From contig NZ_JADIVZ010000003.1 in the NCBI RefSeq assembly GCF_015319165.1, forward strand, positions 124,001 to 188,000: a stretch of DNA of 64,000 nt, written 5' to 3'. Positions 37,852-49,785 of this stretch are shown piece by piece (the stretch's first letter is position 1; each line of letters opens with the position of its first letter). The notes beneath the pieces are model-generated. The model made no database searches. It saw only the letters and a list, made by a program, of their open reading frames with translations, and was not told the DNA's origin. The translations under genes and the position numbers were made by a program. The DNA is from Nocardioides acrostichi. Its GTDB lineage: Bacteria; Actinomycetota; Actinomycetes; Propionibacteriales; Nocardioidaceae.

Positions 37852-39084
37852 GTGACCACCACCGCACCACCCGCGCCGAAGGCGGCGAGCGCGCCGACCG
37901 TGGGCCGGCTGCACTTCGCGCTGGCCGTGCTGGCCTTGGCGACAGGTGGGTTCGCGATCGGTACGACGGAGTTCGTGACCATGGGGCTGCTGCCGCAGAT
38001 CGCCGACGGGGTCGGGGTGAGCATCCCGAGCGCGGGTCACCTCATCTCGGCCTACGCGCTCGGAGTCGTCGTCGGGGCGCCCGCCCTGGCGGCGTTGGGG
38101 GCCAAGCTCCCGCGTCGAGGGCTGCTCATCGGCCTGATAGCCGTCTACGGCGTCTTCAACCTGCTCACGGCACTGGTCTCGCACTTCGGCGTCCTCGCGC
38201 TGGTGCGCTTCCTCGATGGGCTCCCGCACGGCGCCTACTTCGGCGTGGCCGCGCTCGTGGCCGCCGACATGGTCGCCCCGGAGCGCCGGGGCAGGGCGCT
38301 GGCGCTGGTGATGATGGGCATCCCGGTGGCCAACGTGATCGGCGTCCCGCTGGCGACCCTGCTCGGACAGCACCTCGGCTGGCGCGCGGCCTTCGCGGCG
38401 GTCGCCTTCATCAGCCTGCTCACGATGGTGATGATCCTCGCCTTCGTGCCCCGCACCGAGGGCAACGCCGAGGCCACCGGACGACGCGAGCTCGCCGCCC
38501 TACGCCACCCCCAGCTGTGGTTCGCGCTCGGGGCCGGGGCGATCGGGTTCGGAGGCATGTTCGCGTTGGTCTCCTACATCGCGCCACTCACCACGCGCGT
38601 GGGTGGGCTGCGCGAATCGGCGGTCGCGGTGTTCCTGCTGGTGCTCGGCCTCGGCATGGTGGTCGGCAACATGCTGGCCGGGCGCCTGGTCGACTGGTCG
38701 GTCGAGAATGCCCTGCGCGTCGGCACCCTCGGTCTGGCCGGTTCCCTGCTGTTGTACTTCGTACTCGCTCCCACGGGGTGGCCGGCGCTGATCGCGGCGT
38801 TCGCGGCGACCGTCACCGGCTCGATGCTGGCGCTGGGCTTCCAGGTGCGGCTCATCGATGCCGCCGAGCACGCCCAGACCCTCGGAGCCGCGCTCAGCCA
38901 CGCCAGCCTCAACATCGGCAACAGCCTGGGTGCGTTCCTCGGCGGGTCGGTCATCGCTGCGGGCTACGGCTTCCGGGCCCCCCTGCTCGTGGGCATCGCC
39001 TTGGCTCTGCTCGGACTCGCCGTGCTCGTGGTGGCAGCGAGGGCGCGCCGCACGTCTGTGCCGGTCTCGTCGAGCGTGCGATAG
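37852..39084 (+). CDS. MFS exporter (AraJ / Cmx-like, DHA1 family)
   Basis: About 410 aa with 12 membrane helices. The N-terminal FAIGTTEFVTMGLLPQIADGVGVSIPSAGHLISAYALGVVVGAP is the signature of the sugar/drug efflux group that includes AraJ and Cmx. Likely exports small toxic or sugar-like compounds; the substrate is unknown. GTG 37852 has AAGGAG 5 nt upstream. The operators upstream suggest that its own substrate or a related signal induces it. Confidence 0.88.
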   Translation: MTTTAPPAPKAASAPTVGRLHFALAVLALATGGFAIGTTEFVTMGLLPQIADGVGVSIPSAGHLISAYALGVVVGAPALAALGAKLPRRGLLIGLIAVYGVFNLLTALVSHFGVLALVRFLDGLPHGAYFGVAALVAADMVAPERRGRALALVMMGIPVANVIGVPLATLLGQHLGWRAAFAAVAFISLLTMVMILAFVPRTEGNAEATGRRELAALRHPQLWFALGAGAIGFGGMFALVSYIAPLTTRVGGLRESAVAVFLLVLGLGMVVGNMLAGRLVDWSVENALRVGTLGLAGSLLLYFVLAPTGWPALIAAFAATVTGSMLALGFQVRLIDAAEHAQTLGAALSHASLNIGNSLGAFLGGSVIAAGYGFRAPLLVGIALALLGLAVLVVAARARRTSVPVSSSVR

Positions 39085-40506
<1,422 letters not shown>

Positions 40507-40515
40507 GGTCGACGG

Positions 40516-41037
40516 GTGCCCACGATCGGAGTCGCCGTTGCGGTCCCGGACCCCTGGGGCAGTTCGCTCCAGGAGTACCGCGAGCGGCTGGGCGACCCCT
40601 CGGCCGGCTTGATCCCCACTCACATCACGCTGTTGCCGCCCACGCAGATCGACGACGCCGTCATCGAGGACGTCGCGAATCATCTCGGCCGCGCCGCCGC
40701 GTCGTCGGCGCGGTTCCGGATCCGCCTGCGCGGCACCGCGACCTTCCGACCCGTGTCGCCGGTGGTCTTCGTGGCGCTCGCCGAGGGGATCGGCGGGTGC
40801 GAGCAGCTGGCCGAGCAGGTGCGCTGTGGTCCGCTCGACGTCGACCTCGCCTACCCGTACCACCCCCACGTCACCGTGGCGCACGACCTGCCCGACGCCG
40901 ATCTTGATCGCGCCTTCGACGAGCTGTCCGACTTCGACTGCGCCTTCGAGGTCGACGGCTTCCACCTCTACGTGCACGACGTCAGCGACGGCTGGCGAGC
41001 CACGCACGGCTTTCCCCTGACTCGGAAGGGAACCTGA
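40516..41037 (+). CDS. 2'-5' RNA ligase family protein
   Basis: A 173-aa 2H phosphoesterase. Both HxT/S motifs are present: THITLLPP near residue 36 and HPHVTVAH near residue 120. The family includes RNA ligases and cyclic phosphodiesterases; the natural substrate here is not known. It sits between trpS and a YihY gene, 2 bp from the latter, which is a conserved actinobacterial order. Confidence 0.88.
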   Translation: MPTIGVAVAVPDPWGSSLQEYRERLGDPSAGLIPTHITLLPPTQIDDAVIEDVANHLGRAAASSARFRIRLRGTATFRPVSPVVFVALAEGIGGCEQLAEQVRCGPLDVDLAYPYHPHVTVAHDLPDADLDRAFDELSDFDCAFEVDGFHLYVHDVSDGWRATHGFPLTRKGT

Positions 41038-41039
41038 CG

Positions 41040-42137
41040 ATGCCGTCGATCAAGGAGCGCATCGAGGAGGTACGTCAGCGACGTCCTGCCATCGACCATC
41101 TCGTGCGCATGCAGGAGCACTTCGGCGCGGTGAGCGCCGGCCAACAGGCGGGTGCCGTCACGTACTTCGCCTTCCTGTCGTTCTTCCCGATCCTGGCCCT
41201 GGCCTTCTTCGCGGTGGGGGTCGTCTCGAACGTCGTCGACGGCGCCGACGCCGCGCTCCGCTCGGCCCTCCAGGGTCTGTTCCCCGGCATCATCGGCGGC
41301 GACACCGGGCTACAGCTCAAGGACTTCCGGACCTTCTCGGGTCTGGCCGGGGTCATCGGCTTCGCGGGCGTGCTCTACAGCGGGCTGGGCTGGGTCTCCG
41401 CGCTGCGCCAGGCCATCGTCACCGTCTTCGAGCTCCCCGAGGACGAGCAGCTCGGCTTCGTCCCCGGGAAGCTCCGCGACCTGATGGTGTTGGTCAGCCT
41501 CGGAGGCACCCTGCTGGTCTCGGTCGGCCTCGGCTCGTTGGTGACCCGGTTCTCGGGCACCATCTTGGACTTCCTCGGGCTCGACCAGACCCTCGCCTGG
41601 CTCGTCTCGACCCTCACCGTGCTGTTGGGTTTCGCAGCCAACGTGGCGCTGTTCTTCATCATCTATGCGCTCCTGGGCCGTGGTGAGGTGCCGCGTGGGC
41701 CGTTGCTGCGAGCAGCCGTGATCGGTGCGGTCGGCTTCGAGATCCTCAAGCAGGTCGCGGGTGTCATCATCGCCTCGACGTCCGGGCAGCCGGCCGGTCA
41801 GGCGTTCGGCATCGCGCTGGTGATGCTGGTGTGGATCAACTACTTCACGCGGCTGGTCCTCTATGCGGCCTGCTGGGCATACACCGCGCCCGCGGCTCGC
41901 GCGCAGCGAGCCGATCGCGTCGAGGCCGAGGGCGCCGTCCAAGGCCCGCCGCTGCCGAGCGGTACCGACGCAGACGCGCTTGCGGGCAGCACCGAGGCGG
42001 AGGCGACCGAAAGCTCCGCTGGCGAGGATGCCGCCGAGGGAGGCCGCGCTCGGACGGTCAAGGGCATCGCCGCCGGTGCCGCAGGCGTCGCGGCGGCCGC
42101 GGCCGTGGTCCGCAAGAAGCGGCGGGACGACGCGTGA
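41040..42137 (+). CDS. YihY/BrkB family inner-membrane protein
   Basis: A 365-aa protein with six membrane helices (residues about 30-270) and the family segment AGAVTYFAFLSFFPILALAFFAVG. The C-terminal 85 residues are acidic and Ala-rich, ending in a basic RKKRRDD tail. The family was once called ribonuclease BN in error; a transport role is suspected. It lies 2 bp after the RNA ligase gene and overlaps the following gene by 4 bp. Confidence 0.88.
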   Translation: MPSIKERIEEVRQRRPAIDHLVRMQEHFGAVSAGQQAGAVTYFAFLSFFPILALAFFAVGVVSNVVDGADAALRSALQGLFPGIIGGDTGLQLKDFRTFSGLAGVIGFAGVLYSGLGWVSALRQAIVTVFELPEDEQLGFVPGKLRDLMVLVSLGGTLLVSVGLGSLVTRFSGTILDFLGLDQTLAWLVSTLTVLLGFAANVALFFIIYALLGRGEVPRGPLLRAAVIGAVGFEILKQVAGVIIASTSGQPAGQAFGIALVMLVWINYFTRLVLYAACWAYTAPAARAQRADRVEAEGAVQGPPLPSGTDADALAGSTEAEATESSAGEDAAEGGRARTVKGIAAGAAGVAAAAAVVRKKRRDDA

Positions 42138-42358
42138 GGCTCGAGCGCAGGCACGGCTGGTTCTTCGTCGGTGTGACGGCCTGGATGGTCCTGACCTGGC
42201 TGATGTTCGCCAAGAACCTGCATGCGGCGCACGCTGCGGGCGAGGATCGGCCCAGCGGCTACTGGATCGCCCACACCGTGCTGATCGTCGTCAACCTGCT
42301 CCTGGCCGGCTGCTTCGCCTGGTTCGCCGTCCGGACGCTGCGTCATCGAGGCGACTGA
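42134..42358 (+). CDS. SCO4848-family small membrane protein
   Basis: A 74-aa protein with two membrane helices (FFVGVTAWMVLTWLMFAKNL and WIAHTVLIVVNLLLAGCFAWFA). The sequence and its place after YihY match the SCO4848 family; function unknown. The GTG start overlaps the yihY stop codon (GTGA), so translation is coupled. The 222 bp from here to sdhB hold no gene; a short CGTCGC-GAA-GCGACG hairpin lies at 42515-42529. Confidence 0.85.
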   Translation: MRLERRHGWFFVGVTAWMVLTWLMFAKNLHAAHAAGEDRPSGYWIAHTVLIVVNLLLAGCFAWFAVRTLRHRGD

Positions 42359-42580
42359 GGCCGATCAGTCAGGGAGCCGGATCAGGGTCTGGGTGAGGTC
42401 GGACAGCACCCAGGCCCGGTGGCGCTCCGTGCTCCAACCGCGAACGCGCCGCCGTGGCGACCTATTGCAGGGTCGTGGCCGCGTACCCCTGAGCCACGAC
42501 GACGCGGGCCGCGGCGTCGCGAAGCGACGTGCCCGGAAGAGACACGGCGCGCCCGGTCGCCGCCGGCTCGGGACGGCGCC

Positions 42581-43320
42581 TCAGTGACCGTTCCTGAGGG
42601 CGGTGCGCAGATCCTTGTTGAGCTGCGAGATCACGTCGAGCGGGATCTCCTTAGGGCACGCGCCGGCGCACTCGCCGATGTTGGTGCAGCCGCCGAAGCC
42701 CTCTGCGTCGTGCTGGGCGACCATGTCGACCACGCGGGTTCCGCGCTCGGGCTGCCCCTGGGGGAGCTCGCCGAGGTGGGTGATCTTCGCGCCCATGAAC
42801 AGGGACGCCGACCCGTTGGGGCAGGCGGCCACGCAGGCGCCGCAACCGATGCAGGTGGCCACGTTGAAAGCGCGCATCGCCTTGTCGCGCGGCGCAGGCA
42901 CCGAATTGGCCTCCGGCGCCGAGCCGGTGTTGGCGGAGATGAAGCCGCCGGAGGCGATGATCCGATCGAAGGCCGAGCGGTCGACGACGAGGTCGCGCAC
43001 CACCGGAAAAGCGTCCGAGCGCCACGGCTCGATGGTGATGGTCTGACCGTCCCGGAACGAGCGCATGTGCAGCTGGCAGGTCGTCGTGACCTCCGGGCCG
43101 TGCGCCTGCCCGTCGATCATGAGCGAGCACGTGCCGCAGATGCCCTCGCGGCAGTCGTGGTCGAAGGCCACCGGCTCCTCGCCCTGGCCCTGCAGCTGCT
43201 CGTTGAGCACGTCGAGCATCTCGAGGAAGCTCATGTCCTCGGAGACGCCGTCGAGGTCGTAGGTCTTCAGCGCTCCGGACGCCTGTGCGTCGGCCTGGCG
43301 CCAGATCTTGAGGGTGAGTC

Positions 43321-43324
<4 letters not shown>
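42581..43324 (-). CDS. sdhB: Succinate dehydrogenase / fumarate reductase iron-sulfur subunit
   Basis: A 247-aa subunit carrying three iron-sulfur clusters: [11 protein letters not shown] for the 2Fe-2[13 protein letters not shown] and [12 protein letters not shown] for the 4Fe-4S and 3Fe-4S clusters. It passes electrons from SdhA to menaquinone. ATG 43324 overlaps the sdhA stop by 4 bp. Its sequence is the type paired with a single cytochrome b subunit. Confidence 0.96.
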
Positions 43325-45345
<2,021 letters not shown>

Positions 45346-45379
45346 GGGTGGTTCTCCCTCGTGGACGGGCGCGGGTGCG

Positions 45380-46081
45380 TCAGTAGTCGATGACGCCGAA
45401 GAGCGTGAAGAGCGGGACGAGCGAGAAGCCGCCGGCGATGACGACGGCCACCACCCATCCCGCTGCGCGGGCCCGCTTGCGGGCGGCGGCGGAGTTGGTG
45501 AAGCCGAGGGTCTGCAGCGAGCTGAACGTGCCGTGGTGCAGGTGCAGCGCCAGCGCGGCCATCGCCACGAGGTAGATCACGGTGACCCACCAGGTCGAGA
45601 AGGAGTCGACGAGCAACTCGTAGGGGTTGTTCGTCGGGCCGCCGGCCGGGTTCACCTTACCGATCGTGAAGTTGATCAGGTGCCAGATGAGGAACAGCAA
45701 GATCGTGACGCCGCCCCAGCGCATCGTGCGCGAGGAGAACGACGAGTGCGTGTTCTTCTTCACCGCGTACTTCTGCGTGCGTGCCGCGTTGGAGCGCTTC
45801 CACAGCTGGGCCGCGGACCACACGTGCACCACGAGTGAGACGATGAGCACCGCGCGGATGACCCACAACAGGCCCTCGCGCGGGAGCATCGGCTCGCCGA
45901 TGGTGCGCAGGTGTTCGGCGTAGACGTTGAACGACGTCTCACCGCCGAAGGCCTTGAGGTTGCCGTACATGTGCAGCAGCACGAAGAGGATGAAGATGAT
46001 CCCGCTGCCGGCCATGAGGATCTTCAGGGAGACGGTCGTGCGCGAGGCACGGGCCCCCCGGACAAGAGTCGGAGTTGCCAC
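45380..46081 (-). CDS. sdhC: Succinate dehydrogenase cytochrome b subunit (type B)
   Basis: A 233-aa membrane anchor with five helices ([25 protein letters not shown] first). Conserved His residues in the helices, for example LLHMYGN and LIWHLINF, would bind two hemes, as expected for a diheme B-type succinate:menaquinone oxidoreductase. GTG 46081 is fixed by a TACGGT box 6 nt upstream. First gene of sdhCAB; 34 bp separate it from sdhA. Confidence 0.94.
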   Translation of the reverse strand: MATPTLVRGARASRTTVSLKILMAGSGIIFILFVLLHMYGNLKAFGGETSFNVYAEHLRTIGEPMLPREGLLWVIRAVLIVSLVVHVWSAAQLWKRSNAARTQKYAVKKNTHSSFSSRTMRWGGVTILLFLIWHLINFTIGKVNPAGGPTNNPYELLVDSFSTWWVTVIYLVAMAALALHLHHGTFSSLQTLGFTNSAAARKRARAAGWVVAVVIAGGFSLVPLFTLFGVIDY

Positions 46082-46087
46082 GGACGC

Positions 46088-46116
46088 ACCGTACCCCTCG
46101 TCACACGGCCCGTGTG
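46088..46116 (-). promoter_or_regulatory. Leaderless sdhCAB promoter with a palindrome upstream of the -10
   Basis: TACGGT (minus strand 46093-46088) ends 6 nt before GTG 46081. Upstream, 46102-46116 is a perfect 7-1-7 palindrome CACACGGCCCGTGTG, placed near -20 to -35 where a regulator could act. Confidence 0.6.
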
Positions 46117-46150
46117 GGTAGGGCGGTGTGACATACCTCCCGCTGGGGAC

Positions 46151-47212
46151 TCAGCGGGCCGCCGCGCCCTGGCGCGGCGCGAGCACCGGCCAAAGATCCT
46201 CGACCGCCGCCGTCCACGTGCGTCCGGCGGCCGCCTCGCGTCCGTGGGCACCCAGGAGGGACCGGTGCCGGTCGGCGGCCAGGGCTCGGACGGCGTCCGC
46301 GAGGCCGCGGGGTTCGGCCGGGTCGTAGAGCAGCCCGGACTCGAGGTGACGCACCGTCTCGGGGGCGCCGCCCGCCCGCGGCGCCACGACCGGGACGCCG
46401 CTCGCGCCCGCCTCGCGCAGCGCGTGGCAGCAGGTCTCGGTCCGGCCGGGATGCACCAGCAGGTCGAGACTGGCGAGGGCGACCGTGAGGTCGCTGGTGC
46501 CGAGCGTGCCGGTGACCTTGGCGCCCGGCAGTCGGACCGCGAGCCAGTCGCGCTGCGGCCCGGCGCCCATGATGACCAGCCGGATGCCGGTCACGTCGGC
46601 GAGCGCTGCGAGGTCGCGCACGCCGTGGCGGCGGCGCAGGCTACCGACGAACCCCACCACGACGGCCGGCTTTCCGCGCTCACCCCGCGACCAGTGCCGG
46701 TGCAGCCACGGATCGCGTAGCCCGGGGTCGAAGGCACGGATGTCGACGCCGGGGCGCCAGACCTGCGCCTCGACGCCCTTGGCGGCCATGGCGTCGGCCA
46801 GCCACTGCGCGGTGACGACTACCTCGTCGGCCCGGTCGGCGACCTTGGCTCGCCAGTAGTCCCACGCCAGGTCGGCCACCGGTGAGGTCTGGAGCAGGAC
46901 GCTGCGCACCCCCGCGTGAGCAGCGTGCTTGAGGGCCCGGCGGCCGAGCCCCGCGGGCGCGTGCGACGGGCTGACGCAGAGCAGGGCATCCGGCGCGAAC
47001 GCGTCGATGGCGGCGCGCACCTGGGCCCCGGGCTTGGCGAGCGGGCTGACCCGGGTCACCCGGCTGGCTCGATAGCGGCCGAGCCCGGGTGCGGGCGCCA
47101 CCAACGCCACCTCGTGTCCGGCGTCGATGAGCTGGTCGGCGACGTTCCTCACCGTCGTCGTGGAGCCGTCGACGGCCGGGTAGAAGGACTCGGTCACGAT
47201 CTGCACGCGCAT
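46151..47212 (-). CDS. GT4-family glycosyltransferase (mannosyltransferase MgtA-like)
   Basis: A 353-aa GT-B enzyme. The N-terminal MRVQIVTESFYPAVDGSTTTVRNVADQLIDAGHEV and the C-terminal donor site ETCCHALREAGASGVPVVAPRAGGAPE (EX7E motif) are typical of GDP-mannose or UDP-sugar lipid glycosyltransferases related to mycobacterial MgtA/PimB. Probably makes a membrane glycolipid; donor and acceptor are inferred only. It lies downstream of the sdhC promoter in the same direction but ends 69 bp before it, so it is separately expressed. Confidence 0.85.
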   Translation of the reverse strand: MRVQIVTESFYPAVDGSTTTVRNVADQLIDAGHEVALVAPAPGLGRYRASRVTRVSPLAKPGAQVRAAIDAFAPDALLCVSPSHAPAGLGRRALKHAAHAGVRSVLLQTSPVADLAWDYWRAKVADRADEVVVTAQWLADAMAAKGVEAQVWRPGVDIRAFDPGLRDPWLHRHWSRGERGKPAVVVGFVGSLRRRHGVRDLAALADVTGIRLVIMGAGPQRDWLAVRLPGAKVTGTLGTSDLTVALASLDLLVHPGRTETCCHALREAGASGVPVVAPRAGGAPETVRHLESGLLYDPAEPRGLADAVRALAADRHRSLLGAHGREAAAGRTWTAAVEDLWPVLAPRQGAAAR

Positions 47213-47277
47213 AGGGGCAGGGTGACGCGGATGTGCGACGAGCCGGCCACGGCGACGTGGCTACCCGATGAACGCGA

Positions 47278-47682
47278 TCAACCGCCGAGCGTGCGCTGGG
47301 GGAGGTGGCCCTGCCGCACCTCGTCGGCCAGCGAGTGGATGCGCAGGCCCGAGGCCTGCCAGTCGCCGGCCTGCTCCTCGAAGTAGGGCTTGAACCCCTC
47401 GCGCAGCTCGACGTGCCACGCGCGGCCGAAGATGACGCGTCCGAGCACCGCGAAGGGCAGCAGCAGGAGCACGAGCAGCAGCTCGACAGCCGCAATGAGC
47501 GCGATCACGATGAACGGCAGCAGGATGATCAGCGCGATGACGCCGACGATCATGCTGATCGGGTCGTCTCCCAGGCCGTCGACGGGCAGGTCGGGTGCGT
47601 CGACGTCGCGCACCCTGCGCCGCCACGGCACCCAGCGCCGGGTGACCCGCCACGTGCGACCGTCGGGAGACCGAACCTTCAT
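47278..47682 (-). CDS. Membrane protein of unknown function
   Basis: A 134-aa protein: a basic N-terminus (MKVRSPDGRTWRVTRRWVPWRRRVR), a long hydrophobic double helix (SMIVGVIALIILLPFIVIALIAAVELLLVLLLLPFAVLG) and a charged tail with GRAWHVELREG. Proteins of this shape are common beside other genes in Nocardioides, but I know no function. I chose ATG 47682; longer frames begin in the repeat array. A GACAGT box lies 6 nt upstream. Confidence 0.75.
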   Translation of the reverse strand: MKVRSPDGRTWRVTRRWVPWRRRVRDVDAPDLPVDGLGDDPISMIVGVIALIILLPFIVIALIAAVELLLVLLLLPFAVLGRVIFGRAWHVELREGFKPYFEEQAGDWQASGLRIHSLADEVRQGHLPQRTLGG

Positions 47683-47702
47683 GCGCCCACTGTCCCAGAC
47701 GC

Positions 47703-47884
47703 TGACCTGCCACCAGTTTTCAACTGACCTGCCACCAGTTTTCCGGTGAGCCGTCACGAGTTTTCCGGTGAGCCGTCACGAGTTTTCAACTGACCTGCCA
47801 CTGCTTCGTCCGACGCCGGATCCGAGGAGTGACGGGTCATGTGAAAACTGGCGACGGGTCACGTGAAAACTGGCGACGGGTCAG
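47703..47884. repeat. 22-bp tandem repeat array, family 2, between divergent genes
   Basis: Five units start at 47703, 47725, 47747, 47769 and 47791 (period 22; core TGACCTGCCACCAGTTTTC or TGAGCCGTCACGAGTTTTC). After about 40 bp of unrelated DNA, three units in reverse orientation follow at 47831, 47853 and 47875 (GACGGGTCA...GAAAACTGGC, period 22). It separates the minus-strand 47682 gene from mutA, as the first array (4433-4564) separates two divergent genes. Confidence 0.9.
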
Positions 47885-47949
47885 CGCGTGAGGGAGCGGC
47901 GTGCGTCACACGTGGCCAGGTGTGGGTGGCCGTGGTCACGTCGCGCTTC

Positions 47950-47955
47950 TATGGT
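47950..47955 (+). promoter_or_regulatory. -10 box of a leaderless promoter for mutA
   Basis: TATGGT, 7 nt before ATG 47963. Confidence 0.65.
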
Positions 47956-47962
47956 TCGCTCC

Positions 47963-49738
47963 ATGACTGCACCCGAGGGCGCCCCCACCGGCGAGGTGGA
48001 GGGTCAGGTGGACGGTGGGTTGGAGGATCCGAGCGAGCTGGAGCCCGAGCAGGGCTCGCTCGACCTCGCCTCGCCCGACGACGACTGGACGATCGCGGAC
48101 TGGGAGAAGAGCACCGCCACCGTGCTCCGCAAGTCCAAGCGGATGGCCGACGACGACGCCGACGACCTGGTGTGGGCCAAGCTGACCAAGCGGACGCTCG
48201 ACGGCGTCGAGATCGCGCCCCTAGGCACCGCCGCGCTGCTGGAGAGGCTCGAGAGCGCCGGGCGACCGGCGCGCGCCGGAGACTGGGACGTGCGCTCCCT
48301 CATCGGGGCGGGGCCCGCCGAGCAGCAGAACGAGTTCGCGCGCGTCGACCTCGAAGGCGGCGTCACCTCACTGTGGGTGCAGGCCGATCAGGACACCGAC
48401 CTGGCCGGGCTGCTCGAGGGCGTGCTGCTCGACCTCGCCCCGGTCGTGCTCGACGCGCCGACTTCCCCGGTCGCGGTCGCCGAGGCGCTTCTCGCCCTGC
48501 TCCCGGACGGCGACATCGCCGTCGGCACGAACCTCGGTGTCTCTGCCACGGCAGCACCCGACGACCTCGCCGCCGTCGCGAAGCTCGCCCTCGACCACGG
48601 CGTGCTCGGCGTCGTCGTCGACGGGACGGCCGTGCACGATCGCGGTGCGTCAGACGTCACCGAGCTCGGCTGGGTGATGGCCGCCGGCGCCCGGGTACTG
48701 CGGGTGCTCGAGCGGGCCGGCATCTCGATCACCGACGCGGCCGGTCTCATCGAGTTGCGACTCGCGGCCACCGATGAGCAGTTCCCGACCATCGCCAAGC
48801 TGCGTGCTGCGCGACGGCTGTGGTCGCGGGTGCTGGAGCTCAGCGGCGCCGCCGACACCACGACTCGGATCCACGCCGTCACCAGCCGCCCGATGATGAC
48901 CCGCTACGACCCCTACGTGAACATGCTGCGCACCACGGTCGCGGCCTTCGCGGCGGGTGTGGGCGGCGCAGACTCGGTCACCGTGCTGCCCTTCGACGCA
49001 CCGCTCGGTCGCCCCGAGGCGTTCGGTCGCCGCATCGCCCGCAACACCTCGCATCTGCTGATCGACGAGTCCCACGTCGCCCACGTAGCCGACCCGGCCG
49101 GAGGCGCGTACGCCATCGAGAAGCTCACCGACGACACCGCCGTCGCGGCCTGGGAGGCGCTGGGCCGCCTCGACGGCCCCGACGGGCCTCACCAGGCCAC
49201 CCTCGACGAGGCGGTCGAGGCCACCTGCGAGGCCCGCGAGCAGCAGGTTGCCACCCGCAAGCGCCCGATCACCGGCGTCTCGGAGTTCCCGAACCTCGCC
49301 GAGGAACTGCCCGAGCGCGAGCCCTACGACGCGTGGGTCGGCGTCGAGTCCTACGCCGCGAGCTTCGAGCAGATGCGCGACTCCGCGCCGTCCGCGCCGG
49401 TGTTCCTGGCCACCCTGGGCAGCATCGCCGCGCACACGGCCCGCGCCACGTTCGCCACCAACCTGCTGGCCGCCGGCGGCGTCGCCGTCGAGGTCGCAGG
49501 CGCCTCCGAGGGCCCCGACGACCTCGTGAGGGCCTACGCAGGGCAGCCCGTCGTCTGCCTCGCCGGCACGGACCCGGCCTACGCCGAGTGGGGCGAGGCC
49601 GCAGCCACCGCCCTGCGCGAGGCCGGTGCCGAACGTGTGCTCATCGCCGGCAGGCCGGTGCCGTACGCCGACGACTCCTGCGCGATGGGCGTCGACGCCC
49701 TCGCGTTCCTCACCCGCACCCGGGAGGCCCTGGCATGA
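47963..49738 (+). CDS. mutA: Methylmalonyl-CoA mutase small (beta) subunit
   Basis: A 591-aa non-catalytic partner of MutB. It has the mutase-family barrel ([66 protein letters not shown]) but lacks the DxHxxG cobalamin site in its C-terminal domain, as usual for this subunit. The mutase interconverts methylmalonyl-CoA and succinyl-CoA, linking propionate, valine and odd-chain fat to the TCA cycle. ATG 47963 follows a TATGGT box by 7 nt. The end overlaps mutB by 4 bp. Confidence 0.94.
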   Translation: MTAPEGAPTGEVEGQVDGGLEDPSELEPEQGSLDLASPDDDWTIADWEKSTATVLRKSKRMADDDADDLVWAKLTKRTLDGVEIAPLGTAALLERLESAGRPARAGDWDVRSLIGAGPAEQQNEFARVDLEGGVTSLWVQADQDTDLAGLLEGVLLDLAPVVLDAPTSPVAVAEALLALLPDGDIAVGTNLGVSATAAPDDLAAVAKLALDHGVLGVVVDGTAVHDRGASDVTELGWVMAAGARVLRVLERAGISITDAAGLIELRLAATDEQFPTIAKLRAARRLWSRVLELSGAADTTTRIHAVTSRPMMTRYDPYVNMLRTTVAAFAAGVGGADSVTVLPFDAPLGRPEAFGRRIARNTSHLLIDESHVAHVADPAGGAYAIEKLTDDTAVAAWEALGRLDGPDGPHQATLDEAVEATCEAREQQVATRKRPITGVSEFPNLAEELPEREPYDAWVGVESYAASFEQMRDSAPSAPVFLATLGSIAAHTARATFATNLLAAGGVAVEVAGASEGPDDLVRAYAGQPVVCLAGTDPAYAEWGEAAATALREAGAERVLIAGRPVPYADDSCAMGVDALAFLTRTREALA

Positions 49739-49785
49739 GTGACGGCATGAGTGACGGCATGAGTGACGGCATGAGTGAGGGCATG
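49735..49785 (+). repeat. 12-bp in-frame tandem repeat at the start of mutB
   Basis: Four copies of ATGAGTGACGGC (the fourth with GAGGGC) at 49735, 49747, 49759 and 49771, then ATGAGC at 49783. Every copy begins with an in-frame ATG. Slippage would add or remove four residues at a time without breaking the frame. Confidence 0.95.

Noticed and set aside
47886..47962. Cobalamin riboswitch upstream of mutA
   Set aside because: The space is too short and has no B12-box-like sequence; mutA appears leaderless.
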